From NCBI GenBank assembly GCA_000827205.1, contig KN832558.1, positions 1,017,811 to 1,081,810 of the forward strand: a DNA stretch of 64,000 nucleotides. The letters are read 5' to 3'. This stretch comes from Plicaturopsis crispa FD-325 SS-3. Taxonomy: Eukaryota > Basidiomycota > Agaricomycetes > Amylocorticiales > Amylocorticiaceae. The number at the start of each line of letters is the position of its first letter. Positions within the stretch are counted from its first letter, which is position 1. The notes beneath the pieces are model-generated. The model saw only the letters and a program-made list of their open reading frames with translations, did not search any database and was not told the DNA's origin. Shown one piece after another: positions 47,137 to 59,067 of this stretch. The position numbers and the translations under genes were made by a program.

Positions 47137-47304
47137 TGGAGCAGGCAGAACTGAACTGAGGGGACGGAGCAGATGCGTCGAAAGTCAGTCTTTGGATGAT
47201 GATGAGTCCGTACATGCAATCGCTACTGCTATCTCGTCCCGCCACCGCGTCCAAACAAGCACAAACACGCTCACAACCTCAGGCCTCTCCGACCTCCTAC
47301 TCCA
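47137..47304 (-). repeat. 5' LTR of the Ty3/Gypsy element
   Basis: Second copy of the 168-bp repeat. Two bases inside it, in element direction, lies TGGTGATGAGAGAGG, a possible primer-binding site starting with the TGG expected to pair with a tRNA CCA end; the tRNA is not identified. Confidence 0.95.
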
Positions 47305-47308
47305 GCGA

Positions 47309-47623
47309 ATTTATTGAAGTAGCTATAGCTAGCTGGTAGCCGATGTCGATGACTTCAAGTAAAGAAAAAAAATATTCCGCCTCGCTCGTGGCATCCGATA
47401 TCCGACGCTCGCCAACTATTGACGTAGGATAAATGCTACTAGCGCCGCATCGCTACTCGTTTCGTTCACAAAGTACAGTAAACTTGACTCCCAACTAGTA
47501 CTCGACTTTGGAAAAAACTTCATATAAGCTTGGCGCCTTTGTGCTTGCCTACGACCACTCGTTTTCCTGCTGTTCAAATATCTCTAAATCTCTCTATTTT
47601 TGCTGCCGGATTCGCTGCTCGGC
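47309..47623. other. Spacer between the retroelement and the phospholipase D gene
   Basis: 315 bp. Its first bases are the displaced 3' end of the NmrA-like gene (stop TAG at 47320-47322). The remainder is AT-rich promoter sequence of the phospholipase D gene. Confidence 0.75.
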
Positions 47624-50600
47624 ATGCTACCCGACCTAGTCAAGACAGCTCTCGACAGCGAGCACCAGCAACAACACCAAGACGGTGACTCTGACGCCCA
47701 ATCTCCTGAAGACACCTGCGCAGAGGAGAAAGCAAACGCCAGCGAAGCACAGGATGAGCTGTCACCGGTCGACGGACCCCCCACCGAGCAAAGTCCCCCG
47801 AATGTGCGCAGATCGACGCATTCTGCGTATAGATCGACTCCGAATACCCCTGCTGCGCGCACCGGACCACCCCGATCTATCTCCTATGGATACAAACCAT
47901 CGCACTCCCCGCACGCGTCGCGCTTGAGCAACAGGCAGGACGGCGGCGAGCCTGCGACAAGTCGCTCCGCGTCCGGGATGTCGGATGAAGAAGGATTCCC
48001 TTTCGAGGGCTCTAGTTTCCGTGGCGTCATGGATGCGGAGCAGAAGAGCCATGAGAGAGAGAATTCTGGCTCAGAGAGGAAGGGCAAGAGCAAGCTGTTG
48101 GAGGAGCCGTGGAATCCGCTCAAGTGGTTCACTGAGTCGCCGAGGGATACACCGAGGGAGGAACAGCGCGAATTTGATTTCGCCGAGAACAAGGAGAATG
48201 GGAAGGCAGAGCCAGCCATCGAGGAGCCGCATGAAGAGTCAAAGTCCGAGGGGAAACGCAGGGACACGGGCGAGGCACAGGATTCGCCAAAGCCAGAGGA
48301 TGCGGCGCTCCTCTCACCGTCATCGAAGTTCAGGCTGCAGCGGTCTGCCTCATCTCCGTATACACGCACGGAGAAAGGGAAGGGCGCCAACGTCAAATGG
48401 GGCCGTCTTAAGTCCATGCTCCCTACCGTCGCTAACCAGGCTCCGAAGACCCCAGGGCATTCTGCGGTGACGCCCCAGGCAGTCAACATTACGGATGAGC
48501 TCATGGTCGGCGGCCTGTCGACTCTTATGCTCCGCCTGTGGTTCGAGCGCGACGAAAAGGACCACCGTCGAATCCCCCTTCTGTTCCACCGGCTGCGCAT
48601 TCGCGTCAGCGACAGTTTGCACCCTATGCATGGCTCGCAGTCTGTGTTCCGTATCGAATGTGAATATGCGAACGGCGCGGCGCGATGGGTCGTCTACCGC
48701 CAGCTGCGTGATTTTATCTCCCTTCACACTCATTATCGCGTCTCCAACGCGTATTTCCGCAATGTCGAGGACCTCCCTGAGTTCCCAAAGACCAGTGAGT
48801 TCATGGTGTCCACGATGTGACGCGTTTTAATATTCATTACGCGTCTTAGGTCTGCCGTATTTCAAGTTTTTGAAGAAGGAACGCGGCGACAAGGGTGGTC
48901 AAGTCGGTGCCGCTGAATTTGCGCGTATGCAAAGAGAGGCCCTCGAAAGCTACCTAATCAACCTCATCCGTGCGGTTGTGAGTATACTCCTTACCGTATT
49001 CTATGACCAAAGTAGCTGAAATTATGTAGATGTTCCACCCATCTTCAAACCGACTCGCTGGATTCCTCGAAATTAGTGCACTGTCCATCTACCTGGCGCA
49101 ATCTGGCGGCTCTCAGTATAAGGCAGGCTTCTTACAGATCAAACAGTCTGGTAACAAAGGCGGCGGAATTGGTCGCAAGTCTGTTGGGTGGAAGGAGAAG
49201 AAGGAGTCTCGTTGGTGTGCCGTGCGCGAAAGCTATCTGGTCGTCCTCGAAGAAGCTGGATCGGTAAATCTGACACACAACATTCCTATGAGACGCATCA
49301 ACTAACCTTCGTGCTAAGCTGGACATCTGGGACGTCTTTCTCATCGACTCCGACTTCAAGATAGAGCGCCCGAAGCGTTATTACCGCCAGGGCCTCCACA
49401 TCCTCCACACGAGCAAAGGTAGCCATGATGGTAAGAGCGAAGACCAGGAGCAAGGCGAAGGCGAACGTAGAATCTCGCATACCAGCGAGCGCCTCAGCAC
49501 CAGCCAATCGCACGCGCAGCGATCGACGATGGGCTCAGTACGCCATCGCATTTCCAAGGCATTGCATTTCCGCAATCACAGCGACTCGCATCTACTTGCC
49601 AATGGTCGCGCGGACCCCTCCTTGGCGCACTCCCGCGCGTCGTCGTCGTCTTCGACGTCGTCTTCATCGTCCGGCGTGGCTCCCATGCTCGATCCTTCGA
49701 CGAACACTAACCCCTTGGAGACTGGCGAGCCGGGAGAGAAAAGCCACCATGTCCCGGATGAGAAGGAGTTGAAAAAGCAGAAGAAGAAATCGAAGGACGT
49801 GTCAAAACACACGTTTTATATCGAGAACGCGCAGATGCGGCTAAAGATGGTCGCTCGTAACGAGGTGAGTATGCTGTATACTCCTAGAGCATATGATATG
49901 AAGCAATGCTAATCGTCACCATCCTGTGCAGCGCCAAATGCTGCAGTGGATCACTGCCCTCGAAAAGGCAGCAGCGACATCCCACTACACCGGCAAAAAT
50001 CGGTTCGACAGCTTCTCTCCTATTCGATTGAACGTAGCCGCGCAGTGGCTTGTCGACGGCGTAAGTGTCTGAGCATGTCCCCCAAACCGCATCCTCACAC
50101 TCACAGGACTTGGCATATACAGCGCGATTATTTCTGGAATGTTTCCCGAGCTATTTTGCTTGCACGCGAGACCATCTATATACACGACTGGTGGATATCG
50201 CCAGGTAGGATACTCTCCAATCACAACTTTTCAAATCGCTCATCACTTTCTGGTATGGTAGAGCTACAGCTGCGTCGACCTCACAAGGACAAATACCGGT
50301 TGGATCATCTTTTGGAAAGGAAGGCGAAAGAGGGTGTCAGAATTCATATTATTGTCTAGTGAGTCTCATGAAACTCTATGGGGCGTCTGATCGCTGATAC
50401 CCTTGCCATAACAGCCAGGAAGTATCCAGCAGGACGACCCCGACGGAGAGCAAGTAAGTAACATCGTAGATTGTTCCGGAATATGTATTGATCTGTGTAT
50501 GCAGCTATACGAAACAACGATTAACCGGGCTGCATCCGAACATAATGGTTCAACGATCGCCTTCGCATTTCCAAACCGGCACATTCTATTGGGCTCATGT

Positions 50601-53600
50601 CAGTCTGCGTGCTTTCTTTGCTTCATCATTTAGACTGACTTCATTTGCAGCACGAGAAGATGTGTGTTATCGACGAGGCCATTGCATTTATGGGAGGTCT
50701 TGATCTATGCTTTGGAAGGTATTTCTCATATGCATGTGCCACGAATGACCATAGCTCATGCGGTACCTAGATGGGATACTCCACAACATGTCCTCATCGA
50801 TGATCCTGAATCTGGCGACATTGATGATATGATATGGCCTGGTAAGAAACCAATGCCACTGCACACTTTGGTTACTCAACATTCCCCGCAGGCAAGGACT
50901 ACAGCAATCCACGTATTTCAGATTTCTACAATTTAGCTAAACCGGAAGAGTCTATGTATGATCGCGGCAAAGTCCCAAGGATGCCCTGGTAAGCAATCAA
51001 ATCTTACGATTGGTATGTTTCTGCTCATCAACTAGATAGGCACGATGTTGCCATGCAAATTGTTGGCCAGCCAGCTCGCGATCTCGCTCGGCACTTTGTC
51101 GAACGGTGGAACTACCTTCTGAGGATTAAGGTCCGCGGATATGAATGGGTCCAATCTCATGTTACTAACGCAGAGTGTACGCTAGAATCATTCCCGCGTT
51201 ATGCCCTTCCTCCTTCCCCCACCAGAATTTAAGCCTGGAGAACTCACCGAGCTGGGGTTGACTGGTACTTGTGAAATGCAAATATGCAGGTCCGCTGGCC
51301 CGTGGTCTTTAGGCACGCCGAGTCGAATTGAGCATTCGATTCAGAATGCTTACTTGAAAGGTTCGTTCCATCTTTTCTGAGACGTCCTGCCCGACTCATT
51401 CTCTCGATAGCCATCCAATTATCGGAGCATTTCGTTTATATTGAGAATCAGTTCTTCATCACCTCGTAAAGTTTCTTTCATTATTTCGTCAGTATCCGAA
51501 GGCTGACTCCGAGAACCAGTACCGTTGTAAACGAGGTCAAGGTCGAAAACAAGATCGGCGATGCCCTAGTGGAGCGTATCATCCGCGCTCATAGGGAGGG
51601 TACACCGTGGAAATGCTGCATCGTAATTCCTCTCGTTCCGGGCTTTGCCTACCCTGTTGACCACAGTGATGCTAGCGCTGTAAGCGTTCCGTCATGTATC
51701 CTCGTGTTTCTGTACTCATATCTGGTCCATAGCTTCGCATCATTATGGAATGCCAAAACAGGACTATATGCCGTGGACCAAACTCAATATACTCGCGGCT
51801 GCGCAAGGAGGGCATTGATGTACGTTATCGATACCATGCGACGATGTCTTCAATCTGACTGTCATTCAGCCGGATGATTACATTTCTGTGTTCTCCCTAC
51901 GCAACTGGGCCAAACTTCGCGGAGATACCTTGACGACAGAGATGGTCAGCATCTCCACAAAATAGTTCACTTTTCTTAGTCCTGACCTCTGGATCACATA
52001 GGTGTATATCCACGGGAAAGTCTGCATTGTGGATGACCGCCTTGCCATCATCGGGAGTGCAAACATCAATGAACGCTCGCAACGGGGTGACCGTGACTCT
52101 GAACTAGCTTCCGTCATAAGAGACACCGACATGATTGACGGGTACGTTCTCCCAACCACTTCTTCATCTGCACGGCCTTGACCTCGCGTACAGGAAAATG
52201 GCCGGTAAGCCGTTCAAAGTTGGAAGGTTCGCGCACACACTCCGCGTTCGTCTTATGCGGGAGCACATCGGTGTGGATGTCGACGCCATGGATGACGAGG
52301 ACCTCATGGCAAACGAGCCTGTTAAGGAGGCTCACGAGCAAGAAGAGTGGGACCCTGACGCTGAGCAAAAACATGGTCAAGAAGGAGGTGTGACGCGGGT
52401 TGCGAAATCTATGCAGCGGACGCCCGCCGGTCAATTCTTCAAGGACACTGTTTTGGACGGTATCGAACAAGGTCAGTTTGTGTGCCTGCATAAAAACCTC
52501 GCCCAGCTCATGATGATGCGCAGCTATCCATGGGTCGGGCGACGCCAGCTCGAAGAGCACGGCTCAGTTCCTTCGTAAAATCGGTGCTAAGTCGAGCGGC
52601 ACCGATGCCACTACTGGTGATGCGCAACTTGACGAGGAGCGCAAGACCTTCACGCGCGAGGGTGAGAAGACTAGAGGATTCGCCAGCTCTGTTGTTCCGA
52701 CCTTAGAAGAGAAGACGGTGGCCGAGCAGCGTCAGCCAACCATCGTGGAGGGTAATGAACCTGCGGAGGGCGAGATGCCCAATGGTGATGCTCATAACGA
52801 TGCGTCTGACGGTGACGCCCGCGGTAGTAAGGGCGACGCTCTCGCCGATCAGGGTACCCCGCATAGTGGGAACACCTCCGCGTCTAACGGTACGACGATG
52901 AAGCAAGCCGCTAAGAACGACGGTGGTCCCGCCGAAGCACGGACGGCAGGAAACCAACTTTTCGGTGCACCCGCAGACGCGTCGACCGTGGAAACGGATG
53001 ATCAGCCTCCTCACGCTAGGTCGGGCGTAGAAGATGCGGATGAGTCCGAGCAAGCCGCTGTTGACGCTCGCAAGTTGCTGCGCAAGCACATGTCAGCCAA
53101 ACTAGGCAACAAAACCTGGACATTACCGACACCGACGCCCAAGGTGGACCCCGATGGCTTTGAGGATCCCGTTTGTGACGAGTTCTGGAAGGGGGTGTGG
53201 GTCGCATCTGCTGTTCATAATGTTGGCCTTCTGCTCTACTTCTGGTACGGGATCGGTGCTGACAATTCTCTGTTAAGACCGAGATATACCGGAAAGTTTT
53301 CCATGCTGTACCTGATGATCTCATCACCACTTGGAAACAGTACAAGGAGTTTGTCATTCATCATGAGCGGTTAAACAAACCAGTACGCCTTTTTCATGCG
53401 TGGTTTCGCATTTTCTCACCCTGTTTATCAGTACAAGGACGATCCACACCCTGACCCTGTCGCCCGAGTGCCCTCGGAGACTGCTGACGAAGGCGCTTTA
53501 GGCCCTAAGACGCATGATATTGCGGAGCCGGATGGTGCCGAGAAGGCGGCCAAGTCGGTTCACGACAGTGACGCCAAGGAGGCGAAGGACAAGGCGTCCA

Positions 53601-53993
53601 AGGAGTCCGCTGGAGACCACGCGACAGACAGTCAGACACGCTTACCACCCAATGGTGGAGGCCGTGCAACTCCTGAACGAGACCCGAAAGGCTCACAGCG
53701 CCGGGCCGCGCGTGGCGCAGAACCGTTTGAGAAATGGGAACGCGAGGAGATGGAGGCGCTGCTAGGGGAGCTTTGTGGCCATTTAGGTATGCTTGATGCT
53801 TCATTCACCCGAAGCGCGGGTTTTCTGACTACTTTGAAGTCGTATACCCTACGCGCTTCCTCGAGGGCGAGGATGTTGCGAACAATTTCTTATTCAACGC
53901 GGACAGGTACGTTTATGCGATAGGTGCAAGTCGGGTGGCCTCTGATATACTGTGTCTCGCTGCAGGTTGTTACCCTTGCCAATTTACGACTAG
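47624..53993 (+). CDS. Phospholipase D (PX-PH-HKD type)
   Basis: A large plus-strand gene with many short introns, from the ATG at 47624 ([10 protein letters not shown]) to the stop at 53991-53993. A disordered Ser-rich N-terminus precedes a PX domain (from about 48480; [11 protein letters not shown]) and a PH domain (about 49030-49960; [12 protein letters not shown]). The PH domain carries a Ser-rich insertion. Two catalytic HKD motifs follow: H-E-K-M-C-V-I-D near 50650 and [10 protein letters not shown] near 52010, each with the downstream G-G or G-S-A-N-I-N-E-R-S element. The C-terminus ends [27 protein letters not shown] hydrophilic acidic insert of several hundred residues lies between HKD2 and this conserved tail. 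The enzyme cleaves phosphatidylcholine to phosphatidic acid at phosphoinositide-containing membranes, for vesicle traffic and morphogenesis. Confidence 0.95.
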
Positions 53994-54327
53994 GGTGGTC
54001 GTCCGTGTACGCAGCATATCCCTTGCGTTCCCGTTACTGGTTACTTTTCATGGACATGATTGCAATTGTATCCGTACATGATTCCTGGTTCCGCTGTATC
54101 CTATCTTTCACGTAGTATAGTGTGTATACGCGACATCATACCGCACGCTCTCTACACTACTTTCGTCTTATTTCTTTACGTTCAATTCCCATCGGACTCG
54201 CGTATTCTGTACAGGATGGAGGTGCCACTGATTCTGGGTGGCACTACTACATATTTTGGTTTCTAAGCTTCATATCTCAATGTCAAATACGAGGAGCTCT
54301 AGGAAGTGACACCGTCGGCAATGGAAC
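53994..54327. other. Convergent spacer, 334 bp
   Basis: 3' ends of the phospholipase D gene (plus) and the first Dabb gene (minus). AT-rich, no coding signal. Confidence 0.65.
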
Positions 54328-54743
54328 TCAGCATTCAGTGGGCGATAACAGACCTTGCACGATGCTCTTTACGGAGGCCCTGTAAGCTTGATGGTCAGGG
54401 TGCGGCTGATACACATCTAGATCCTCAGGCTTGTCGAGGTGGAGGATAAATCCTGTGTTGACGATGAGATCTCGTATAAAGACAGGTAAGGTATTGTATG
54501 GCAATTCATACGTACCATTATCGTAGCCCGATTCCTTTGGAGATGGAAGTTTGGCTTTCCCCACTTCGACCTTTTGAACGACAGGTATGGATACAAGCTC
54601 GGATGCTTCCTTTTGCCAGCGTTGTTTATCCTCTTCTGTGGTCCCTGGAACAAATTTGACGAGAACTATGACCAAGCCCGTTTGAGTCTACTCATGGCAT
54701 GAAACTGGTATAGATTACACGCACTGATGTGGCGGACGGGCAT
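54328..54743 (-). CDS. Stress-responsive A/B-barrel (Dabb) protein, copy A
   Basis: Three minus-strand exons (54743-54725, 54665-54516, 54452-54328) give 97 aa, the length of a single dimeric alpha/beta-barrel domain. Motifs: M-P-V-R-H-I at the start, L-V-K-F-V-P-G-T, Y-D-N-G at the exon 2 end and Y-Q-P-H-P-D-H-Q-A-Y near the end. The first exon is only 19 nt. Dabb proteins are small cytosolic dimers; some act as cyclases in polyketide or cannabinoid-type pathways and others are stress-induced with no known reaction. The role cannot be assigned here. The tandem neighbour at 55105-55519 is a paralogue. Confidence 0.88.
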
Positions 54744-55104
54744 AGCTGATAGACTCTGCTGGGCCCGGTGAACAGAAACAGCGATTAAAAACTCTGGATG
54801 AAGAGGAAGGAAAGATTGACTGAGATCAAACCACTGGTGATATCAATACTCAAGAGATGTCTGAGATGACACGAACGAGGAGGTGGTGGTATTGGTGTAT
54901 ACCGGAAGGGTACGGCTGAGTCAGGGGCAAACTTCGGTATGGTAAGGAAGTTCGCAAGGGCCCCGCTCATGCACGGACAATCAAGTATCTGAGCATCGGG
55001 CAGAGAACGTGATACACCATACACTGACATTTATGGAGCACACAACTTTATATCTCGAAATCAAAGACAAAGGTTTCTGGAAGTCCAGACTTTTCGTTAG
55101 AGCG
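54744..55104. other. Spacer between the two Dabb genes
   Basis: 361 bp on the upstream side of copy A. It presumably holds its promoter; no clear TATA box and no additional gene are seen. Confidence 0.6.
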
Positions 55105-55519
55105 CTAGTAAACCGAATGCGCTGTAGAGACCATACCTTGGACGATGCCTTTCACTGACGTCTTGTAGGCAAGATGGTCTGGATGAGGCTGGTATACTTT
55201 TGCAAGGTCTTCAGCGCTATCGAAGTGCATGATAAATCCTGCAATAACACCGTCATGTTTTGGAACGATATCTGCGATGTGTAAGCTGCCTGTACATACC
55301 ATTATCATAGACTGAATCTACTGGGGTAGGCAGCTTGATCTTGCCGAGTTCAATTTTCCGGACGACCGGTATAGAGGCCAGTTGAGACGCTAGCTTTTGC
55401 CAGTTCTGCTTAACCTCTTCCGAGATGCCAGGGACGAATTTAACGAGGACTGAGTTGCACGAGTCAGACAGCAATGCAGACGACAGAACGAAACACGCAC
55501 TGATATGACGGACAGACAT
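55105..55519 (-). CDS. Stress-responsive A/B-barrel (Dabb) protein, copy B
   Basis: Three minus-strand exons (55519-55501, 55449-55300, 55238-55105) give 100 aa. Exon 1 (19 nt) and exon 2 (150 nt) have exactly the lengths of copy A, so the pair arose by tandem duplication. Sequence differs substantially (L-V-K-F-V-P-G-I-S-E-E-V-K; Y-Q-P-H-P-D-H-L-A-Y), so the duplication is not recent. It is divergently oriented to the small basic gene at 55726. Confidence 0.88.
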
Positions 55520-55725
55520 GGCGCCTTGAGTACTTGGTGGGATACTTGGTGGCACTCAACGAGATGACGGTCACGGTAATCGTGAGTCTGTTGATTTCAA
55601 CGAGGCCGTTTTACAGGGGTCTAACCGGATAAGGTAAGTAAGTTCGTTCTGGATTTATCGGTGGCGCTTCCCCTCTCCGCTCCTCCGTCAACCGTCACGT
55701 CCGTATCTTTTTGATTATCGTCAAG

Positions 55726-56022
55726 ATGGGTCGAAGCGCGAAGATGCACAAAAGAATTGTAAGTCATTTCCTGTAACTTGATAGTGTTAGCCTCACTCTG
55801 CTTGTGTAGCCCAAGAAAACGGCAGCGGCGACTTCAAATCCGCCTGCGACGCAAGTAGTACAGGCAGCTAAGAAAAGAGACTTGAAAAAGAAAACATCCC
55901 AGCCTACCGGAGGAAAGAAATCTAGCGAAAACGTTCTTGGTGGTGCAGACTATGTCTCTTTGATGATGGGAGGGCGAAAGAAAGCGAGGCAGGAGGCACA
56001 AAAATTGCCGCGGGAGGCATGA
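55726..56022 (+). CDS. Small basic conserved fungal protein, function unknown
   Basis: Two exons (55726-55758 and 55810-56022) encode 81 aa. It starts M-G-R-S-A-K-M-H-K-R-I, has a Lys/Ala/Thr-rich middle (K-K-R-D-L-K-K-K-T-S) and ends G-G-A-D-Y-V-S-L-M-M-G-G-R-K-K-A-R-Q-E-A. The basic ends and the G-A-D-Y-V segment recall small nucleolar or ribosome-assembly proteins in basidiomycetes, but I cannot name the family. A 206-bp divergent promoter is shared with Dabb copy B. Confidence 0.82.
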
Positions 56023-56747
56023 TGTGACCCCCGTCTCCGGGATTCTCCCGATGGATGTGAACAATCATGTAAGGTCAATTACTGTGGTGTGGAACGCGAT
56101 CATGCAAGTCGACTCACCACTTACGTTGTCTAGGCATAGTGTTCGTCTAGCGCTAGTCAATAGTTGAACTTTGCTTCCGAGGGTGGAGTCCGACATATCC
56201 TTAGCATGATGCCGCTTCTTTTTAAAACAAAAACTTCGAATTGGGTGGCGGCAGTTCCGTTCTCGAAGCTGCACGCTCTTGTTCCGCGTAAGTCGCTTAA
56301 CTTGTCTATCATTTGGCCTCGTACTTACCAATCTCGGAAGGTCCTTTGTCCCTTTGTCCAGCTCATCGGGTCCAGTCCCGCTCACGAGGGTGCCAAACAT
56401 ACCACAGGCATTGGCAGCTTTGGCGTATCATGAGACTTACACTATTCGATAGGTCGTATCACCAGCATGGACAGACCTCGGCAGTTGTTTCCATGACTTA
56501 TGCAAATGGAGCGGCATAAAAAAATCTTTGTTTTAACTACACATGATGCCAGCTGGGCCCTCTGAGAAAACAATGCCTTGACGGCCCGAGACGACTTCCC
56601 AAATTCACAATGAGACACCAATGTAGAGGCTGAACTTGTAGTCGATGATACCGTAGATCAAGGACACGGTACACCACGTGGGTCACTGCGTGAGACGACT
56701 CCTTATGACATCTCCGCGTCACCTGGAGAGAGCCCGCGCAGTGTGGC
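56023..56747. other. Convergent stretch, 0.72 kb, with a possible small minus-strand gene
   Basis: A minus-strand ATG at 56400 opens M-F-G-T-L-V-S-G-T-G-P-D-E-L-D and runs to a GTAAGT donor about 72 bp later. Upstream and downstream pieces also show splice-like signals. The pieces could not be spliced into a convincing protein, so no gene is called. Otherwise this is 3' flanking sequence. Confidence 0.35.
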
Positions 56748-58572
56748 TCACTGAGAAGAAAGCTGCTTTCCCTTGTCTTTGAACCTTGCGAGCTCAGAAC
56801 GCCATGGTTCCCAGACATCGCCATACTTGTTCAGCAGGCCAACGAGCTCCTCTCGTTGCTCCGTCTGTCACACATCAGCACGGTAACCCATCGGAGTAGA
56901 AAGAAGACCCACGATGTTCCAAGGCTCTTCACCACCATACACGTCGGTGAACATCTCCTTGAGTTCGTTTCGTTTGAGACCTTCTGCAGCCTTGAATGCG
57001 GCTAGGACATCCTTCTTGTGACGCGCCTTGAGTTCGTCTTCCTCCGCGCCGGACCACCAGCCACGGGATTCCAAATATAGTCGGAAACGTGCAATGGGGT
57101 CATCGATACGCTTGCGGTCCTCGACCTCTTGACGTGCTCGATACGCAAACGAGTCGTCTGAAGTCGAGTGGTGGCCAACGCTAATTGATGATGCGTAAGA
57201 ATTAGAAGGACGGGCGTTTCAAATGGAACACACCGATATGTCATAGCTTCAATCAAAACAGCGCGACCGCTTTCCAAGCACCGTTTTTTGGCTTCCCGTG
57301 TAGCGGCGAGCATGGCGAGAACGTCGTTACCGTCCACTCGTATGGTATCGATGCCATAGCCCGGCCCCCGAGCGGCGATGCCATCCCCATAGAATTGCTC
57401 GGTCGAAGGAGTCGATATCGCAAAGCCGTTGTTGCGGGCAATGAAGAGGGTCGGCGATGGAACGGTAGAGGCGAGGAGCATTCCGGCATGGAAGTCGCCC
57501 TCGGAGGCAGCGCCCTCTCCGAAGTATACCACAGCTATATTCTTGTTGCGCCTAGCCGGATCACGTTTAAGGGCGTACCCAACTCCTGCCGCCTGCGGGA
57601 TCTGTGTAGCAAGCGGGGAGGATATGGTGTGAAAATGATGTTCAGGGGAACCAAAATGCTATAGGCGGTGATAAGGGAATATGAGCAACGAGCCTTTCAT
57701 GAAACGAGAGGTGTATCATACCACCGGCATCTGTCTGCCCTTTCCAGAAGTATCCTTTTCGTTTCCGAGACACTGGTTCATAATGTCATCGATGCCGAAG
57801 CCGCGCCATAGAAGGACACCCATTTCCCGATACTGGCCTGGTATAATTAAGTCTGTAGTGACGGGGCCGTTTTCTACACATCTGCGCACCTAGGACTCTT
57901 TAAGCTGTTTATTAACTGGTGCTGACTCTTCTGGCGACGGAACACAACTTACTCATCGTCCCCCGCTAAGGCGGCCGCCGATCCAAATATGGTGGCCTCT
58001 TCTCCATACTGAGAAGCGTCAGCAGCTTGGAAGAGGAGGCAGTGAGTATATCCGTCTTACCGCAGTTATCTATAGTAGCATTTCAATGAAAAGAACGACC
58101 AATGTTGTGTGGCCGACTCACATAGAACGAGATCTTTCCCTGGCGCTGGACGTTGTAGAGTAGGTTGTCCAACGCCGGAAGAAGCTGCATGTTTTCGTAG
58201 CTGCATTGCTCAGCTAAGTACGGATCGCGGCGCGTGTTCTCGCGTCAAGCTTACAGTTTCCGAGCAAACGCTTCGTCGATCTGGTCGTCCGTTCAGATTG
58301 AATGGAGGAATCAGAAGTGGATGAATATATACCTCAGGAATTTCGGCACCCTCTATCGGTTTGCCCACACCATCAAGGACTCGGTATGTCGGAATCTGCT
58401 TGCCGTCGCCGGTAACAGAGTTGAAGAAATCAAGCTTGGAGACTATGGGCGACGAGGAACTGGGAAGATGGCCCTGTGGATTTGTGGGTAACTTTGGGGG
58501 CGTTGTGACGAGCTGTCTCCGGAACAGATGCCACTTGGGGCTGGGCGCCAGCCATCTTGCAGTACGATACAT
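56748..58572 (-). CDS. BCKDHA: Mitochondrial branched-chain 2-oxoacid dehydrogenase E1 alpha subunit
   Basis: A minus-strand gene of about nine exons from the ATG at 58572 to the stop at 56750-56748. The N-terminus ([18 protein letters not shown]) is a mitochondrial presequence. Motifs in order: [40 protein letters not shown], and [12 protein letters not shown]. The thiamine-diphosphate motif is [11 protein letters not shown] ... A-R-N-N-G-F-A-I-S. The phosphorylation-loop region is [12 protein letters not shown]. The subunit decarboxylates the 2-oxoacids of Leu, Ile and Val with the E1 beta subunit, in the matrix. The exon around the E-E-A motif is short and its left boundary is the least certain. 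Confidence 0.95.
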
Positions 58573-59067
58573 GACAGACGGTGACAAGGGAAACACGACT
58601 GTCAATGCCGAGTTGAAGCGCCCCGACCTGACGCCACGCGATCAGCGAAATTGCCTAATGTGGATATGTTTACCTCCTGTCTTGTCTGTAGATCATTTCT
58701 TCTTCTTGATCTTTGCTCTTTATCTTCCCTCGCCCGTGTACAACCCGTGTACAAGATCCTTTTCCTAGCGTTCGGTAAGCGCATATACCCAGCGTTGTCG
58801 AGGCGACAGGCAGGTATCCGTATAGACTCCTTGACTACAGGCACTACTCGGTCTAGTAAGTATGTTTGCAAAATCTCGATTACGGTGATGCAATTGGTAA
58901 ACAAATCCCGCTTCTTTACTTTATGGGGAGGCTCGTGGGTGCCAGCGCTCCTGCGCCCTTCTTTCTCTTTCTTCGTGTCCTCTTGGATCGTTTTATCTCG
59001 ACAGTCTTTCTTTGCGGCAAGCCCGACCAAGGCGCGAATGCTCCTCTAATTTTTTTCTTTCGTGGCC
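58573..59067. other. Divergent promoter region, 0.5 kb
   Basis: This lies between the E1-alpha gene (minus) and the membrane glycoprotein gene (plus). T/C-rich tracts on the plus strand (TTTCTCTTTCTTCGTGTCC near 58960) precede the latter. No gene is seen. Confidence 0.65.

Larger units (their letters stand above)
38558..47304 (-). mobile_element. Ty3/Gypsy LTR retrotransposon, recent, with a nested insertion
   Basis: An 8.75-kb element in minus orientation, bounded by two 168-bp LTRs that look identical and by a 4-bp target duplication GCGA (38554-38557 and 47305-47308). Order in its own direction: 5' LTR, gag-like frame with a CCHC zinc knuckle, protease-like region, reverse transcriptase, RNase H, integrase, polypurine tract, 3' LTR. 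The RT-RNaseH-integrase order places it in Ty3/Gypsy. The element looks nearly whole; the one clear break seen is a 1.84-kb nested element inside pol. Identical LTRs indicate a young insertion. It sits in the last codons of the NmrA-like gene. Confidence 0.96.

Noticed and set aside
38558-47304. 168-bp flanking repeats as a very long target-site duplication, since one copy overlaps a host gene end
   Set aside because: The repeats have TG...CA ends, an adjacent polypurine tract and their own 4-bp GCGA target duplication, so they are LTRs.
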